Source of the DNA: Saccoglossus kowalevskii
Lineage: Eukaryota > Hemichordata > Enteropneusta > Harrimaniidae
Reading direction: 5' to 3'
Assembly: GCF_000003605.2 (NCBI RefSeq)
Contig: NW_003116447.1
Span: 780,502 to 844,501, forward strand
DNA: 64,000 bases
This document shows, piece after piece, positions 48,101 to 59,739 of this stretch (its first letter is position 1; the number at the start of each line of letters is the position of its first letter). Position numbers and translations under genes: made by a program. The notes beneath the pieces are model-generated. The model was not told where the DNA came from. It made no database searches and saw nothing but the letters and a program-made list of their open reading frames with translations.

Positions 48101-50157
48101 TTGGTTAGATTTAATCACACTTTGTAGAAGAACACAGTTGACCCTTTTGTTTTTGTTTGTATAAAGACAATACCGTATTGGCTATATTAGAAGCTTATGT
48201 AAATTAGTCATTTGTGTAGCATTTCTAAAATATGTAATATTTTAATGATTCAGTATACTGATGGGGCTAATACAGTATATAAAAGATCTGTTTTGGTGTG
48301 AAAACTATGCCTCGGCTGATTTCAGAGTCCTTCAAACTAAGTATTGAAGTTATACACATATAGTGGCTGAGTTTTGTGATGTTTTTTTCTGTCATGAGGA
48401 ACACTTGTTATAACGATTATTATGCAAGAAATATGTTTTAATATACCCATCTTTCATTACAGGTTTGGTCCGTATTTTGTAGAACCCATCATAGCTGGGT
48501 TAGAACCAGATACCTATGAACCATTCATATGTTCACTAGATTTAATTGGTTGTCCAATGGTTCCAGAAGATTTTGTTGTAGCAGGTACTAGTTCTGAACA
48601 ATTGTATGGTATGTGTGAATCACTATGGCTCCCTGATATGGTAAGTCTTGTTACAAGTATATAGCTAATACGGAGTATCTAGTTTTTATACATGTGGGAT
48701 GAAACTAAGGTACTGTAAAATACTTTATTTTCGCTTGGAATTTTTTTCCTATATTTCACATTAAACTCATCAAAAATCAGTGAAAATAAATTCCATACAA
48801 AACCCCCAAAAAGCCTTTTCAGCGAAAATTAATTCCAGCGAAAATAAAGTATTCCACAGTATTTTAATTGCATGTAGATATACTCATGCAAGTGTGTACT
48901 GCGTTGACATTTTACAAAATTGTGGTTGCAAATTCAGTGAATTGATATTTTCTTTCATAGGTTACAACCCTATCACAAATCTCTGAATTTTTAGTACATG
49001 TAACAAACGAAAATGTCTTCAGCAAATGTATACTCTGCCGGTCACTGATAGAATAGTCATTATTGCATCAGACTCAAGAAACCTAGGTTTAATAAGGGTC
49101 TGGTTAATAGCGCATTAAATAGAAATATGGTTTCTGTGGCATAGTGCACTTGCACTTGCAATTCTAACATAAAAAAAAATAATATGACATTCAATGTACA
49201 AAACTGTCACCTGGCATCGACAATATTTGCATAGTATATTTTTATTGATCTAACCTTCTCACCCATGCAAAAAATAGGATTCAAAACTAGCAGAAATACA
49301 GTTGATAATGTTTTTTTTTAGAAAATTGTATTCCTCCAAGGGAAGCTAATAAGGACATTGACATGAGGTACCTTTTGGGATTCTGAGAATTAATATAATA
49401 TATATCTAAACTACATGTGTCATGGCTTTTGTAGAATTCTGAAGAATTATTTGAAACAGTGTCACAAGCTTTGTTAAATGCCGTAGACAGAGATGCATTG
49501 GCTGGATGGGGAGCTGTTGTTCATATTATGTAAGTACTACTACTGCTTGTATGGTATGGTATATTGAGAAATTCATTTGCACATAAATGATAACAAAGAA
49601 GCAATGTAAAAGTTTAGATGATATGTCCATTATAGTTAGTGTCCTTATTATAGTTAGTGCCTTTATATTGTTTTTGTAGGTGCAAAAACTTGTTTGAAAT
49701 CAGAAAATAAGTTTTCATCCATACATTTCAGGTTTCAATTTAGAACTGTTTTTATGTTGTGAAAATATATCTTCCTGCCCATTAATGCTAATTTGCTTTG
49801 GATCATCCAGTTAAAAGGCCATAAGTTGTATAGTTTCTCCATATTGTTGGCTTTTTAAATCAGAGCTGTAATAATCCTTGTGTTACGTACAGTTAATGTC
49901 AGATCATGGGGCCTATAATTGTGGTAATTCCATGCAAAACGGTTGGAAATTGTCAGAACAAAAACATGTGTGCAGCCTGTATTTCCTAACGTTTCCTTGT
50001 ACATTTATGCACACGATTTTTCAATCGTCAACGGAATGATGATTGGATTTTGGGTTGCCTAATATTTTGAAAAGCTGCAAATGTTTATTTTATGTAATTG
50101 CCTTTCAGAGAAAAAGACAAAATAACAACAAGAACGCTCAAAGCAAGAATGGATTAG
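45123..50157 (+). CDS. PSMB3: Proteasome subunit beta type-3, complete
   Basis: Non-catalytic beta-3 subunit of the 20S proteasome core. Exons: 45123-45125, 46488-46672, 47055-47162, 48463-48640, 49435-49529, 50109-50157, in phase throughout; 205 codons plus TAG, equal to human PSMB3. Motifs: SIMSYNG at the N-terminus, [15 protein letters not shown] (about 19-33), [35 protein letters not shown], and C-terminal [15 protein letters not shown]. It lacks a propeptide and Thr1, as expected for this inactive subunit. Exon 1 ends right after the ATG (ATG|GTAAGT). If exon 1 were skipped, the ATG four codons into the protein could still start nearly the same product. It lies head-to-tail after PIP4K2 and converges on SPAG6. 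Confidence 0.96.
47460..48060. mobile_element. Non-autonomous DNA element family C, copy 2
   Basis: Diverged second copy of the 39175-39750 element, in PSMB3 intron 3: 'gttgacacgtgccgaacatc', 'aaatcacgccctcagtgatg', 'atgtgctgctgcaactagtt', 'tgcacaatgacttgtaataa', 'aactgctgtaatccctctcc' occur in the same order and spacing. Confidence 0.7.
48711..48861. mobile_element. MITE family 1, copy e
   Basis: Left end 'tactgtaaaatactttattt', right end 'aaataaagtattccacagta', about 150 bp, 70 bp past the exon 4 donor of PSMB3. It lacks part of the interior present in copy b. The ORF at 48780-48986 is an accidental reading. Confidence 0.82.
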
Positions 50158-50455
50158 ACGATGATGCAATTGGGACGTTGAATATGTATTTCGAAATTGA
50201 CCTTGTACATACAGTTTAGTGGAATACCAATGCCACATTGTTTGACTAAACGCTGGAGATCTGAAAATTAAAAAAATTACTCAAGGACTGTATGTTTCTG
50301 ATTTTTTTTAGTTCAGGTTATGCAGACACACTTAATGCCAAGTAATACCAAACCACATGCTATTTATTGTGTTCAATTAGAAGGCATTTTCAAATTCATA
50401 AGACACTATTGTAGTTTTTTGTACTGTAACTGCTGTTTTGGGTGAGAATGCAAGA

Positions 50456-50461
50456 AATAAA
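50456..50461 (+). terminator. PSMB3 poly(A) signal
   Basis: AATAAA 299 bp after the stop codon with 'gtgattttgccctctgttta' about 25 bp further on, a usual arrangement for a cleavage site near 50480. Confidence 0.55.
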
Positions 50462-50647
50462 TGAAACCAAAGTACATTTCACTACTGTGATTTTGCCCTC
50501 TGTTTATTGTTAGCATGTAGTCTGATAGACCTTTCTATTCATCATATACCTGGTAATCAATGCTGTTCAAGCTTTATGATCAGCATAGATGGGTTTCACA
50601 GCCTCTGCATACTACCTGGGTAAGTATAGATAATTGTATAAGTTTAA

Positions 50648-51415
50648 AGGGGAGCAGAGGTGTAGCTTTCGACACTCTGAAATCTATGAATGAATTCTGT
50701 CGATAAAAATAACTTGTATGTGCTGTGAAATGCCCTAAATATCGGGTATAAAACGGGCTGTGAAGCAGACGACAAACTTCCGCTTTTCCTGGTGTCATTT
50801 CGCCTCTAGAGGGCCAGTCAAATGACGTCATCAGTGAACACTGATAATTGAACCCATTCATGCTAGTACGTCAATCCCATAGAAATGCTACTATGAAAGA
50901 CCTTGTTAACTGACTACTTAAAAGTTGAAACATGGCGAGGTGTTGTGTTATGAATGCCGTAATGATTCATGTTATGTTTCTCGAAATCCCAAATAAAAAA
51001 TCACGTTGTTGGTTGCGAGAAATCGGCGGAAGAACTAACCTGAAAGTGAANNNNNNNNNNNNNNNNNNNNNNNNNNNNNNNNNNNNNNNNNNNNNNNNNN
51101 AAAATCACGTGTTGGTTGCGAGAAATCGGCGGAAGAATAACTGAAAGTGAAGACAGTACAGGTTTGGCTTATAGTAAACGGCGAGTAAATAAATATTGTG
51201 AGTTAAAAAATAAATTAGAAATACGCTAATATCATTACAGTAATCATTTCGCCGAACTTCCGGAACGCGGAAGTTTGTCGTCTGCTTCACAGCCCGTTTT
51301 ATACCAGATATTTAGGGCATTTCGCAGCACATACAAGTTGTTTTTATCGACAGAATTCATTCATAGATCTCAAATTTCATGTACAGAGTGTCAAAAGCCA
51401 CACCTCTGCCCCCCT
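50648..51415. mobile_element. TTAA-flanked DNA transposon remnant with THAP-like ORF (Kolobok-like)
   Basis: TTAA at 50644-50647 and 51416-51419 flank terminal inverted repeats of about 150 bp: left 'aggggagcagaggtgtagct', right (reverse complement) 'aggggggcagaggtgtggct', with matching 'gaagcagacgacaaacttcc' at the inner ends. Between them, from ATG 50932, a frame reads MARCCVMN; a one-base shift continues C-R-N-D-S-C, and the first frame later gives KKSRCWLREIGG. The CC...C and later W spacing resembles a THAP zinc finger. TTAA targets plus a THAP domain fit the Kolobok superfamily. A 50-N gap lies inside. Most of any transposase is absent, so this is a deleted, non-autonomous copy. Confidence 0.6.
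51051..51100. other. Assembly gap of 50 N with duplicated flanks
   Basis: About 55 bp on each side of the gap are nearly identical ('tggttgcgagaaatcggcgg' on both sides, at 51009 and 51112), differing by a few one- or two-base indels. The contig ends probably overlap, making the gap and duplication artefacts. Confidence 0.9.
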
Positions 51416-51424
51416 TTAAGTAGG

Positions 51425-52830
51425 TTTTAATTTCTAAACCTTGCTGTAAGAGTGGAATGGTAAACATACGAGAACCTTTACAATGACTGACTTGTACTAC
51501 CAAAAATGATAAAATTGAAAGATTTGTGATGGTTAACTTAACTTAAATTAATTAAAGTTTAAATTTATTGTATGCTTTGTACTTTGCTCAAGGAAAATTA
51601 GATGCAAATTAGCTGAAAACATCCATTTGAAATTGTAATACCGGTAGCCCAGTTGTTGGAGGACCTACCTTCTATGGTCAATGTGGTAGGTTTCAAAGCC
51701 TATCATAGCCAACTTTTTCAATAGTTACCATAATTTGCTCCATTAGAACCACATATAAACTGAAAGTTGCATTTATTGTATACTGATTTATTAATTACCG
51801 TTTACATAAGTGCATGCACTAATTTTTGGTATCATATTTCCTGTTAGCATATTATGCCCTTCTTTTTTCATCACCTACCACTAGCTTTTAAACATTATAT
51901 TGCCCTTTATATCTGTGATTAAATACTTAAGCAAAGTAGAATAATAATGATTCAAAGGCATGTTTGATAGCCAGTTTTCTCAAATATTAATTTAATCATT
52001 CTACAACATCTGTATTAATGCTGCTAGTTACACACCATGTTTGTATGTATACCCGGTATATATACACAGTGACATGTGAGTAAATTGTCACATTTTATTT
52101 AATCATAGGGAGGGGTAGGGAATAAAAAACATTAGCAACATATACATGTACTAAAGAAAATACAATTTTATTTGAACATATTACAATTCCTGCAACTATT
52201 TATTTTACTACGAATATTTTCAAGTGAAGTTGAATTTGTACCGGTCACGTAATTTACAAGTACTGAATAAATGAACAGCTACGGTATTTGCAACATATCT
52301 GCCTTGCCGAACGCCATGAGCAGTTCTGTGGATTCGGTTGTGATTGAGTTTTCAGCATATTAAGGTATGTAAAGTCGAGTTGAAAGGGCTTTCAACTAAA
52401 CTTTGCCAACAATTTTAATACATGACAACCATTTTCATTGTACAAAATAACAGCATAATGTTTATAGTAGTATACACATTATTTATTACTAACAAAATGG
52501 AACAAACACTGGATATGGTATAATATCGGGTATATACAAAGGAAATAGAATAGCCATCCAAAGTACATTGGACAAAGTGACTGAAAGCATTTCCTACAAT
52601 TGGAATCTCTAAATATCAAATCGTCTTTGTTCAGTCAAAAATTACAATAAAAATACAAAGTTTGAAAGTGTTTGTATCAAATCTGTCCCTCTATGGTACG
52701 TGATGTGTTTAATCCCAACATGGCTACTGTACACCTTTGTGAACTTGCGGAGGGATTCATAAGCAAATAAATAACCAAACTTGTATGGTTATGGCAGAAA
52801 CAAGAATACATTGAATGTTAAAATGGTTTC
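51425..52830. other. Convergent PSMB3-SPAG6 spacer; no gene recognised
   Basis: AT-rich, apparently unique DNA with no supported exon, long ORF or structured repeat. Confidence 0.4.
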
Positions 52831-52836
52831 TTTATT
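52831..52836 (-). terminator. SPAG6 poly(A) signal
   Basis: AATAAA on the minus strand 83 nt beyond the SPAG6 stop codon, the first canonical signal there. Confidence 0.45.
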
Positions 52837-52918
52837 TTACTTTCTGTACAATTTATGAAAAACATTGTTTTACAAAATATTGTTTTCTTCCTGGTGGTGG
52901 TGTTATTGATGTATGCAT

Positions 52919-55900
52919 TTAAGCTACTGGTTGGTATTGTTCTACTCTCTCCAAAAGCTGTTCTGAGTATCCTGGTGAGTAGTACCTGTAGTAAAAATAT
53001 AAGAAATAAACCAGGTAAAATCGAATTCTGGATCTAACCAGTAATCAAATACAGATTGACCGCTGCTTATCAAGTACCGGTACAATAAGGTTACTAAAAG
53101 TGCACTGAATAGATGCCCATTTTGGGTTGGATTTTTAAACTTTGTGAACGCATCGTTCATGTAAGCACATGCACTTTTAACGCAAATACACAAAGACACT
53201 AACTGCAGCTGTATTCACAGACATGACATTGTGAAATTTTTTTCGCGAAAATATTTGTTTTTTGCAAACCGGAAAAAACGGGTATGGTTGTGCCATTACT
53301 AGAGATAAGATTCCAAGGAAAAATAAATTGTGATTCGGAATTAGCTCTACAGTTGGAGTTATAAAACAGTTGATTCATATGCATAGCCCCATTACAAGAT
53401 TATACATGTGTTCACGGACATTACCTGCAGCATGTCCAGTGTATGGAGTTATATTACTTCAATGCATTTGTTGACTCACCTGACAATTTCTTCTGGATAG
53501 CAGTTGTTGATTGTGTTAATATATTCATGAAGTGCACTACCAGGTTCTGCTTTGATCTCTTGCACCTTCTTGAGACCACCACTTGTAACAAATAGTCTTC
53601 TGGCTTTAGCATCATGTGGTAACACTTTACTGAACTGACCAACAACGTGTTTAAGAATGTTGGCTGGAGCATCATGTAGTAAAGGTTCTAAAGCTGGTAG
53701 GTGTACACATTTCTGTAGGATATTCTTCAAAGCTTTCTTTGACTGTAATTCACAAACAAATGCAAATGAGTGAATTTACATAAAATGAAAATTTTCTAAA
53801 GATTACAAGGTTGAGGTTGAGACTAGAACAGGGTTGAAAACTTCACAGATTACATCTCTTGGTTGATCAGATTTTCACAGGAGGCATGTTACAAAATTCT
53901 GTTTTGGTTTCTGATTATTTTACCTATGCTGATAAACCGAGTTGTGGTATAAATGAAAAAGAAATGTGCCGCAAGTCATTAAACTGATATTAGAGACACT
54001 GTTTGAAAGTAATCATGGGTAAAATAAAGTGACATATCGTACAAATTGAAGGCTTTGGGCACTGTCTATTTTAAGGCTATGTTAACTAATTTCAGGTTTT
54101 TAATCAAAATGATTTTGCCAAAGTAATATCTTTGCAATCTAAAATCACCCGACTAGCCTGTAGGCGTGTCAATATTACCTTGGTCTGCAAATCTTCTGAA
54201 GCATCAGCACGTAGATAACACTGTAATAACTTTGGCAAGACATTAGCAACAGCTACTGCTTTAGCATGCTCTGGTGTGTGGCGTCCAATTTGTCCCAATG
54301 CCCAGGCTGCTGCTGCCTGGATGTGGTCTTCAGGCTCCTCCGCCAAAGTTATAGCTAACTGTGTCACACCCTGTAAAAAACCAAGTAAAGGGGGTGTGAA
54401 GTAATGAAAGATCCAGCAATATTGCAAACTTCATGCACAAACCATGAAATTGCACAGTCCTTTTCATTTTAAGACTGAAAGCGAAAATTTGGGGTGCATT
54501 GAATCATCATTCCTTTTTTTTGATTTGAATATTTTATTCCTATTTCACTGCACGTTTAAAATCACTGATTTAGTATCATCCTACTGATGCAAGACATAAA
54601 ATAGTTTCGCTGTCTCATTTGGGGGTGGCCAAATGATCGATGTGCTGCATCTTGTAGCTTGGGAATTGGTACATGTCAGTTTGAGCCATGCCTTCATTTC
54701 ATTTTACATAAATTAACATAGTATTTACTTTGCTATGTGTTATTTCATAAAATAAAGACTAACCTTAGAGACAATAACAGCCATGGCTAGGTTTTCTGAA
54801 TGAGCAGCTACATAACCGAGCATCATGACTCCTGGTAAGCGTACATTGCCTTTAGATTCTCCCACATAGTCAACGACAGCAGCCACACCACCTGCATTCA
54901 CCACCAATTGCGCCAATTCAGGGGTGTGTTTCACAATCTCACGAATAAGTGTTGCAGTGTTCTTACGAACGTATTCATCTATATCCTTTAGGCAAGTCAA
55001 TACAGCAGGGAATATCTCAGCTTCTACGACCATTTCAGCCAAATCAACAGAGTGCTTGGCAATCTGACTTAGTGCAGAGAATACCTGTCTCTGTAAAGTT
55101 GTGGAGAGAAAAAACAAAATTAGAAACATGGTCCTTCTTGAAAACAAACATATAGCAATACGAAAATGCAATAATAATATAAAACAAATAGTATCAAATA
55201 GACAAATAGTATTTTGCATTTTTGCCAACTGTTCAGTGCATTTCTAGCTGCTTATTTCTGATTTTACTATTCCACTTTGTTTAGAATGACTTAAAAGTAA
55301 GATATAGAGTAGACCAACCTTTAGTTTAGCATCAGGATTAAGAATCATCTGTGCTAAGTGGGCAATGGCTCCAGCATCGACAACAGTCTGTGCTAACTCA
55401 GGTGAATGTTTACAAATATCACTGAGTGCTGATGCGGAAATACGTTTCAAAGATAATTCTGGTTCCTGGATACACAACACTAGCAGAGGTACTGCACCAG
55501 CATCAACCACAGACTGAGACAACTCTGAAATGGTAAATTAATACTACAGTTAGTGTTGTACTCTATGATGTTTCAGTGTGTAACACAGTCTACTTTATGA
55601 GCAACAATAACACAAAAACAAATAAATGGAAATACAAATCATAGCAGAAAGAAAATACCAAATTGTATGATAGTAATTTATGTAACTACACACACAATAT
55701 GAACCTGCTAGTATTCAAAGATAGTTTCAGTAACAAAATTATACATATCACATACACATTTTATATTTGTAGTTCTCTAAGGCCAAATAAAACAAATTTG
55801 GTGATTTTTTTTGCAATTTGCAAAAACAAAGACTGGGTAGGTGGACACATTTAATTCTCCTCAATAAGCTCTTAGATTATACTTAAACATAACATAATCA

Positions 55901-58035
55901 TGGTTTAACTACAGAAGGGAAGAATGAAAAAAATATGATAAATTTCCTTTATACATCCAAGACACTACATGTACATAGAAAAAAGTAAATGAAATTTTGC
56001 AATATTGATGGAGTGGCCATAGCTAATGCATAGAAATAAACAAATTTAAAAAATAAAATAAAACTATTCAATGTTTCCCAAAATATGGGTAGGTAGTGTT
56101 ATTTAGTGTTATCCTAATATAATGCATAGTAGTGGTAATACTAGTAGCCAGGATATTAAGTCACATATTTTAACCCAACTTCAACAATATTTTATAATTC
56201 CAAGTAATATGCTGTAAAAAGGTATATACTCAGTAATACCAAATTTGTATTTGTTTGTGCTTGTGGAAAACATCAATACCTGCATTATGTCTTGCAATGT
56301 ATCCTAAAGCCCAAGCAGCTGCCTCCTTAACACCAGGATCAAACTCTTCTAAACAGATAACCAATGCATCCAGAGCACCACAATCAACAACAGACTGAGC
56401 TAGCTGTGGTGAATGTTTAGCAACAGCTCTCAATACAAACGCAGCGGCCTTCTTATAGAATCTCTGCAATTAAAGTGAACACAGCATAAGAAAAATGTAT
56501 AACCTGAGTAAACAGTCATAGAAATGAACTGATTGTCAGTACATTCTATTAATTTATCAACTTACATTTTGTTCAGCTAACGAATAGACTAACTGTGGCA
56601 GGATATCTCCTTTGACAACAGCTTCGGCGAGATCATCATTATAGTTAGCCAAACGTCCAAGAGCCAATGCTGCGGTTTGTTGTATTGTTGGTACAATATC
56701 CAAAAGTAAAGGACGCAACAAGGACATCACACCTGAGAACAAAAATTTGGTTATTAAATATGTTTTTATCAATTTTTTTTAGGTATCACAAGTATTACTC
56801 TGATAATTTCTAAAATGATCTCAACAAGATTACTGGTGCATATTGTTTGGATATAGCATAATTATCAATATTTATTTTTTAATAAACAGATTGCTACCAT
56901 ATTTGTGTAGAGAATCCTTGCGGCATGATCATGAAAGAGGATTTATCAACTAAAACTACATGTGAGCCAACCCACACCATGATTTCCCAAAGTTTCACTC
57001 ATTATTGTTTATAGTCACGAAAGCAGAATTTGATCTTGCGATAATCATATTAATGTAAGTACTGTTATGATAAGTTGAGGTGCAGATATTCTGTTAAATT
57101 CTGTTGATAATAAAGTGCAATAAGTGCAAACATAATCCAGTGAAAATACTTTTCGCCTGACACTGACAGTTCGAAAGTGATTTGAATTAAATCAATGAAA
57201 TATAAAAATATTAATTTCAACAAAATTAAAGTAATATGTACATACATATGTATATGTACAGTACTATGATTATGACTAGTAAACTTGGTACGAATAGAAC
57301 CTAAACTGCCATAGTGTGAACATGGAAGTAATTTACCTCCATGGTGTGAAGGACGGAGTGTATGGTACACTATAACTTAAACCTAATCAATTATTAGCAA
57401 AAAAATGATTTGATGTAGTATAATATTATAACATAAATTATCAGATTTAAAGTGTTTAATATTATACTGCATTGATGATGACTATAATTAATATTTTAGA
57501 CTTACCGGCATTTTGCAATATCTCAATGTTTTGCGGCCGTGACGACAACTCGGCTATAGTTTGGACAAACTGTGTACGAGACTTCTGATACTGTTCAAAA
57601 ACTGAAATATAATCAGACAAGTTATATATATCAGTAATCTAGCATGGATAAATAATATTTTAGCACATCGTTACAGTTTTATATGTTTGTATACATGTAA
57701 ACACAGGCATTGGATCAGATACCTACAGCAGTTTGGCAGGGATAGCCATGGTGATGACACAAGGACAGGCAAACATTACCAACAGTTTCTTCTAAATTAT
57801 ATACGTACTAAGTGTTTAAATTTACTGAATACCAACGAAGAAGATATAATATGTAGTGACTAGTGTTATTGTAGCAACATAACATACACTGATTAGAATA
57901 CGTAGGCTGGTCAACGCTTCAACGACCAAGTACTGGCTAAAATTTACTTGTGTTCTAAAATTTACTTGTGTTGCATACAGTTGTGTCCCTTACAAACGAT
58001 AGTTACTAACCTTGTAAAACTTGTCTTGAACTCAT
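52919..58035 (-). CDS. SPAG6: SPAG6 (PF16 orthologue), axonemal central-pair armadillo protein, complete
   Basis: Armadillo-repeat protein of the central-pair apparatus of motile cilia and sperm flagella. Exons, 5' to 3': 58035-58011, 57601-57506, 56732-56566, 56463-56280, 55524-55319, 55090-54764, 54370-54179, 53742-53480, 52985-52919. Phases close to 508 codons plus TAA, against 509 aa in human. ARM repeats run from about residue 25 to 440, e.g. TAALALGRLANYNDDLAEA, ALDALVICLEEFDPGVKEA, VVEAEIFPAVLTCLK, WALGQIGRHTPEHAKAVAV. The conserved tail contains GQFSKVLPHDAKARRLFVTS and ends RYYSPGYSEQLLERVEQYQ plus PVA. The 23-codon last exon is easily missed. Donors after exons 4 (GTATTG) and 5 (GTTGGT) depart from consensus, although phase and homology support them. 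Confidence 0.97.
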
Positions 58036-58164
58036 CTTGCTTCGTTGTGTATTCTCCTTGCGAGATTATATGAAACAAGGTGCCTATATGCAACCGAAGT
58101 TATTCCAAATCAAAGAACGCGGATGGCACTCACAACAAATGTATGACTGACCAGTTTCTGTTTT

Positions 58165-58179
58165 GTTGCTAGGGCCAAC
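58165..58179 (-). promoter_or_regulatory. SPAG6: RFX X-box-like site in SPAG6 promoter
   Basis: On the minus strand GTTGGC-CCT-AGCAAC lies 130 bp upstream of the ATG. It matches GTNRCC-N3-RGYAAC at 11 of 12 fixed positions. Its place and the ciliary role of SPAG6 fit RFX control; binding is inferred. Confidence 0.5.
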
Positions 58180-58404
58180 TCAGGAAATACCTATTGCGCA
58201 TGCCCGGTAAGAGAATGATGGGAAATTTTGTATGCGATATGCGAGGCTTTTTCCCACCGCAATTGTTATTCTTTACATTTCATATTTCAAAATTATCTGT
58301 ATTTAGAAAAAGAATCATGTGAGAGACAGAAATACATTGAATTCAGTGGTTGTCAATGACAGGCACCGCAAGACGACTCGAACGGTCGACTCAAACAAAC
58401 GTTA

Positions 58405-58415
58405 TAGAGGGCGCT
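58405..58415 (+). promoter_or_regulatory. CTCF-like core motif
   Basis: TAGAGGGCGCT matches the central part of the bilaterian CTCF consensus (YAGRKGGCGCY), about 370 bp upstream of the SPAG6 start. The flanking bases fit only partly. Confidence 0.3.
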
Positions 58416-58419
58416 GTCA

Positions 58420-59500
58420 TCAATAGAATAGTGTAAGGGTTGACAATTACAAATTGTGGGAGAGGGCTGGTAGATGTTGAAAACCTGCACAGAGAACATT
58501 TTCAGCATATTCCAGCACTGAACATCTGTGTATTAATTTATTTCAAGGGACTACAATGCCTAATTACAGGGTCCATGAAAATCAATGTAATATTAATATA
58601 CAAAATGGATATAAGCAACAAAAAATGAGAAAAAAAAACAATAAAACAAACAATTTACATTAAAAGTACCGAAGATTAATTCTTAAAAATTGCCTTTGAC
58701 ACTCAATTTGAAACTGCTTGATGTACTAAAAATATCGATTTCCGAAAAAGACAAAGTTAAATTAATAAAATTACCTATACATCTGTGAGTGTTGGTGAAT
58801 ATTTATTTAAATTAATACGATTACGAATTGGGTAGAATAAAGAGACGGAGAAAGAAATTTTACTTACATAATTTGAGTCTTACATTATATTGACCCATGT
58901 GTACGTAATCATGGTGTCCAAGTAAATAAGAAGAATAAGTCACTATCATACTGAATATGTGATTTGTAGCACAAATATTTTACAATTTTGCGTTGCATTC
59001 GTTCCCCTCTCAGTCTCAAACCTTTCATTCTGTCACTACTAGTTACTAGTACTAGTATTGAAACAATATTTTAAATAAGTTTATGAGTTGGTACAGGACC
59101 GATGAGTATGCAATGCCAACGTTGTCAGCGAATTACTAGTAGCGACTCTAACTCCAAACTCGCTATTCGTAATGAACTAGAAGACTGCTCAGATTTTATG
59201 GCCGAAGGGAACGGCAAAATCTAAAGGAGTCACTTTTAATTTCAATAATGAAGGAAGGAAGGAACATCTTATTCTTTAGTCTGGCATTGGTTACAGGTAT
59301 TCATTAATGTTTTTCACAAAGCACTTTATTGACTAATTGTCAATAAAGTGTTTCAACAGGTCAAATCATGAAATGATTGTAAAATGATAACAATGCACAT
59401 AGTACGAATGTGACATGATAGAGGGACAAGAGACCAAGGGAGCTCGGATATTAAATGTGAACCATTAAATTGATCAATTAAAACAGAAACAAATTAAATA
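58420..59500. other. Spacer upstream of SPAG6; no gene recognised
   Basis: AT-rich. The 62-codon ORF at 58440-58628 has no recognisable motif. A short inverted pair 'actttattgac taatt gtcaataaagt' lies at about 59321-59349. Confidence 0.4.
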
Positions 59501-59510
59501 ATTGGAATGC

Positions 59511-59735
59511 CAGTGGCGGCGGCACAGGGAAGGGGGTCCAAAATCAAGCTGAAACCCTTTGTGTCAGCAGAATTTGCCCCTCAAAAATATGGTGATAGCG
59601 TTTCAGCAGGTCTAGATTTCAAATTTTTTAAGGAGGAGCATGCCCCGGACCCCCTAGAATATAGTAAGGTCGCGCCTTCGGCCCGAAAGATGATTGAGCA
59701 GACCTTCCTCCATGCAACATTTTGTGCCGCCACCT
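59511..59735. mobile_element. hAT-like non-autonomous element
   Basis: Left end 'cagtggcggcggcacaggga', right end (reverse complement) 'aggtggcggcacaaaatgtt', flanked by TGGAATGC and ATGAATGC, an imperfect 8-bp target duplication. CAGTGGCGG-type ends and 8-bp duplications are hAT traits. An open frame crosses it (59507-59785) but resembles no protein I know and is probably a repeat by-product. Composition is far more GC-rich than the flanks. Confidence 0.5.
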
Positions 59736-59739
59736 ATGA

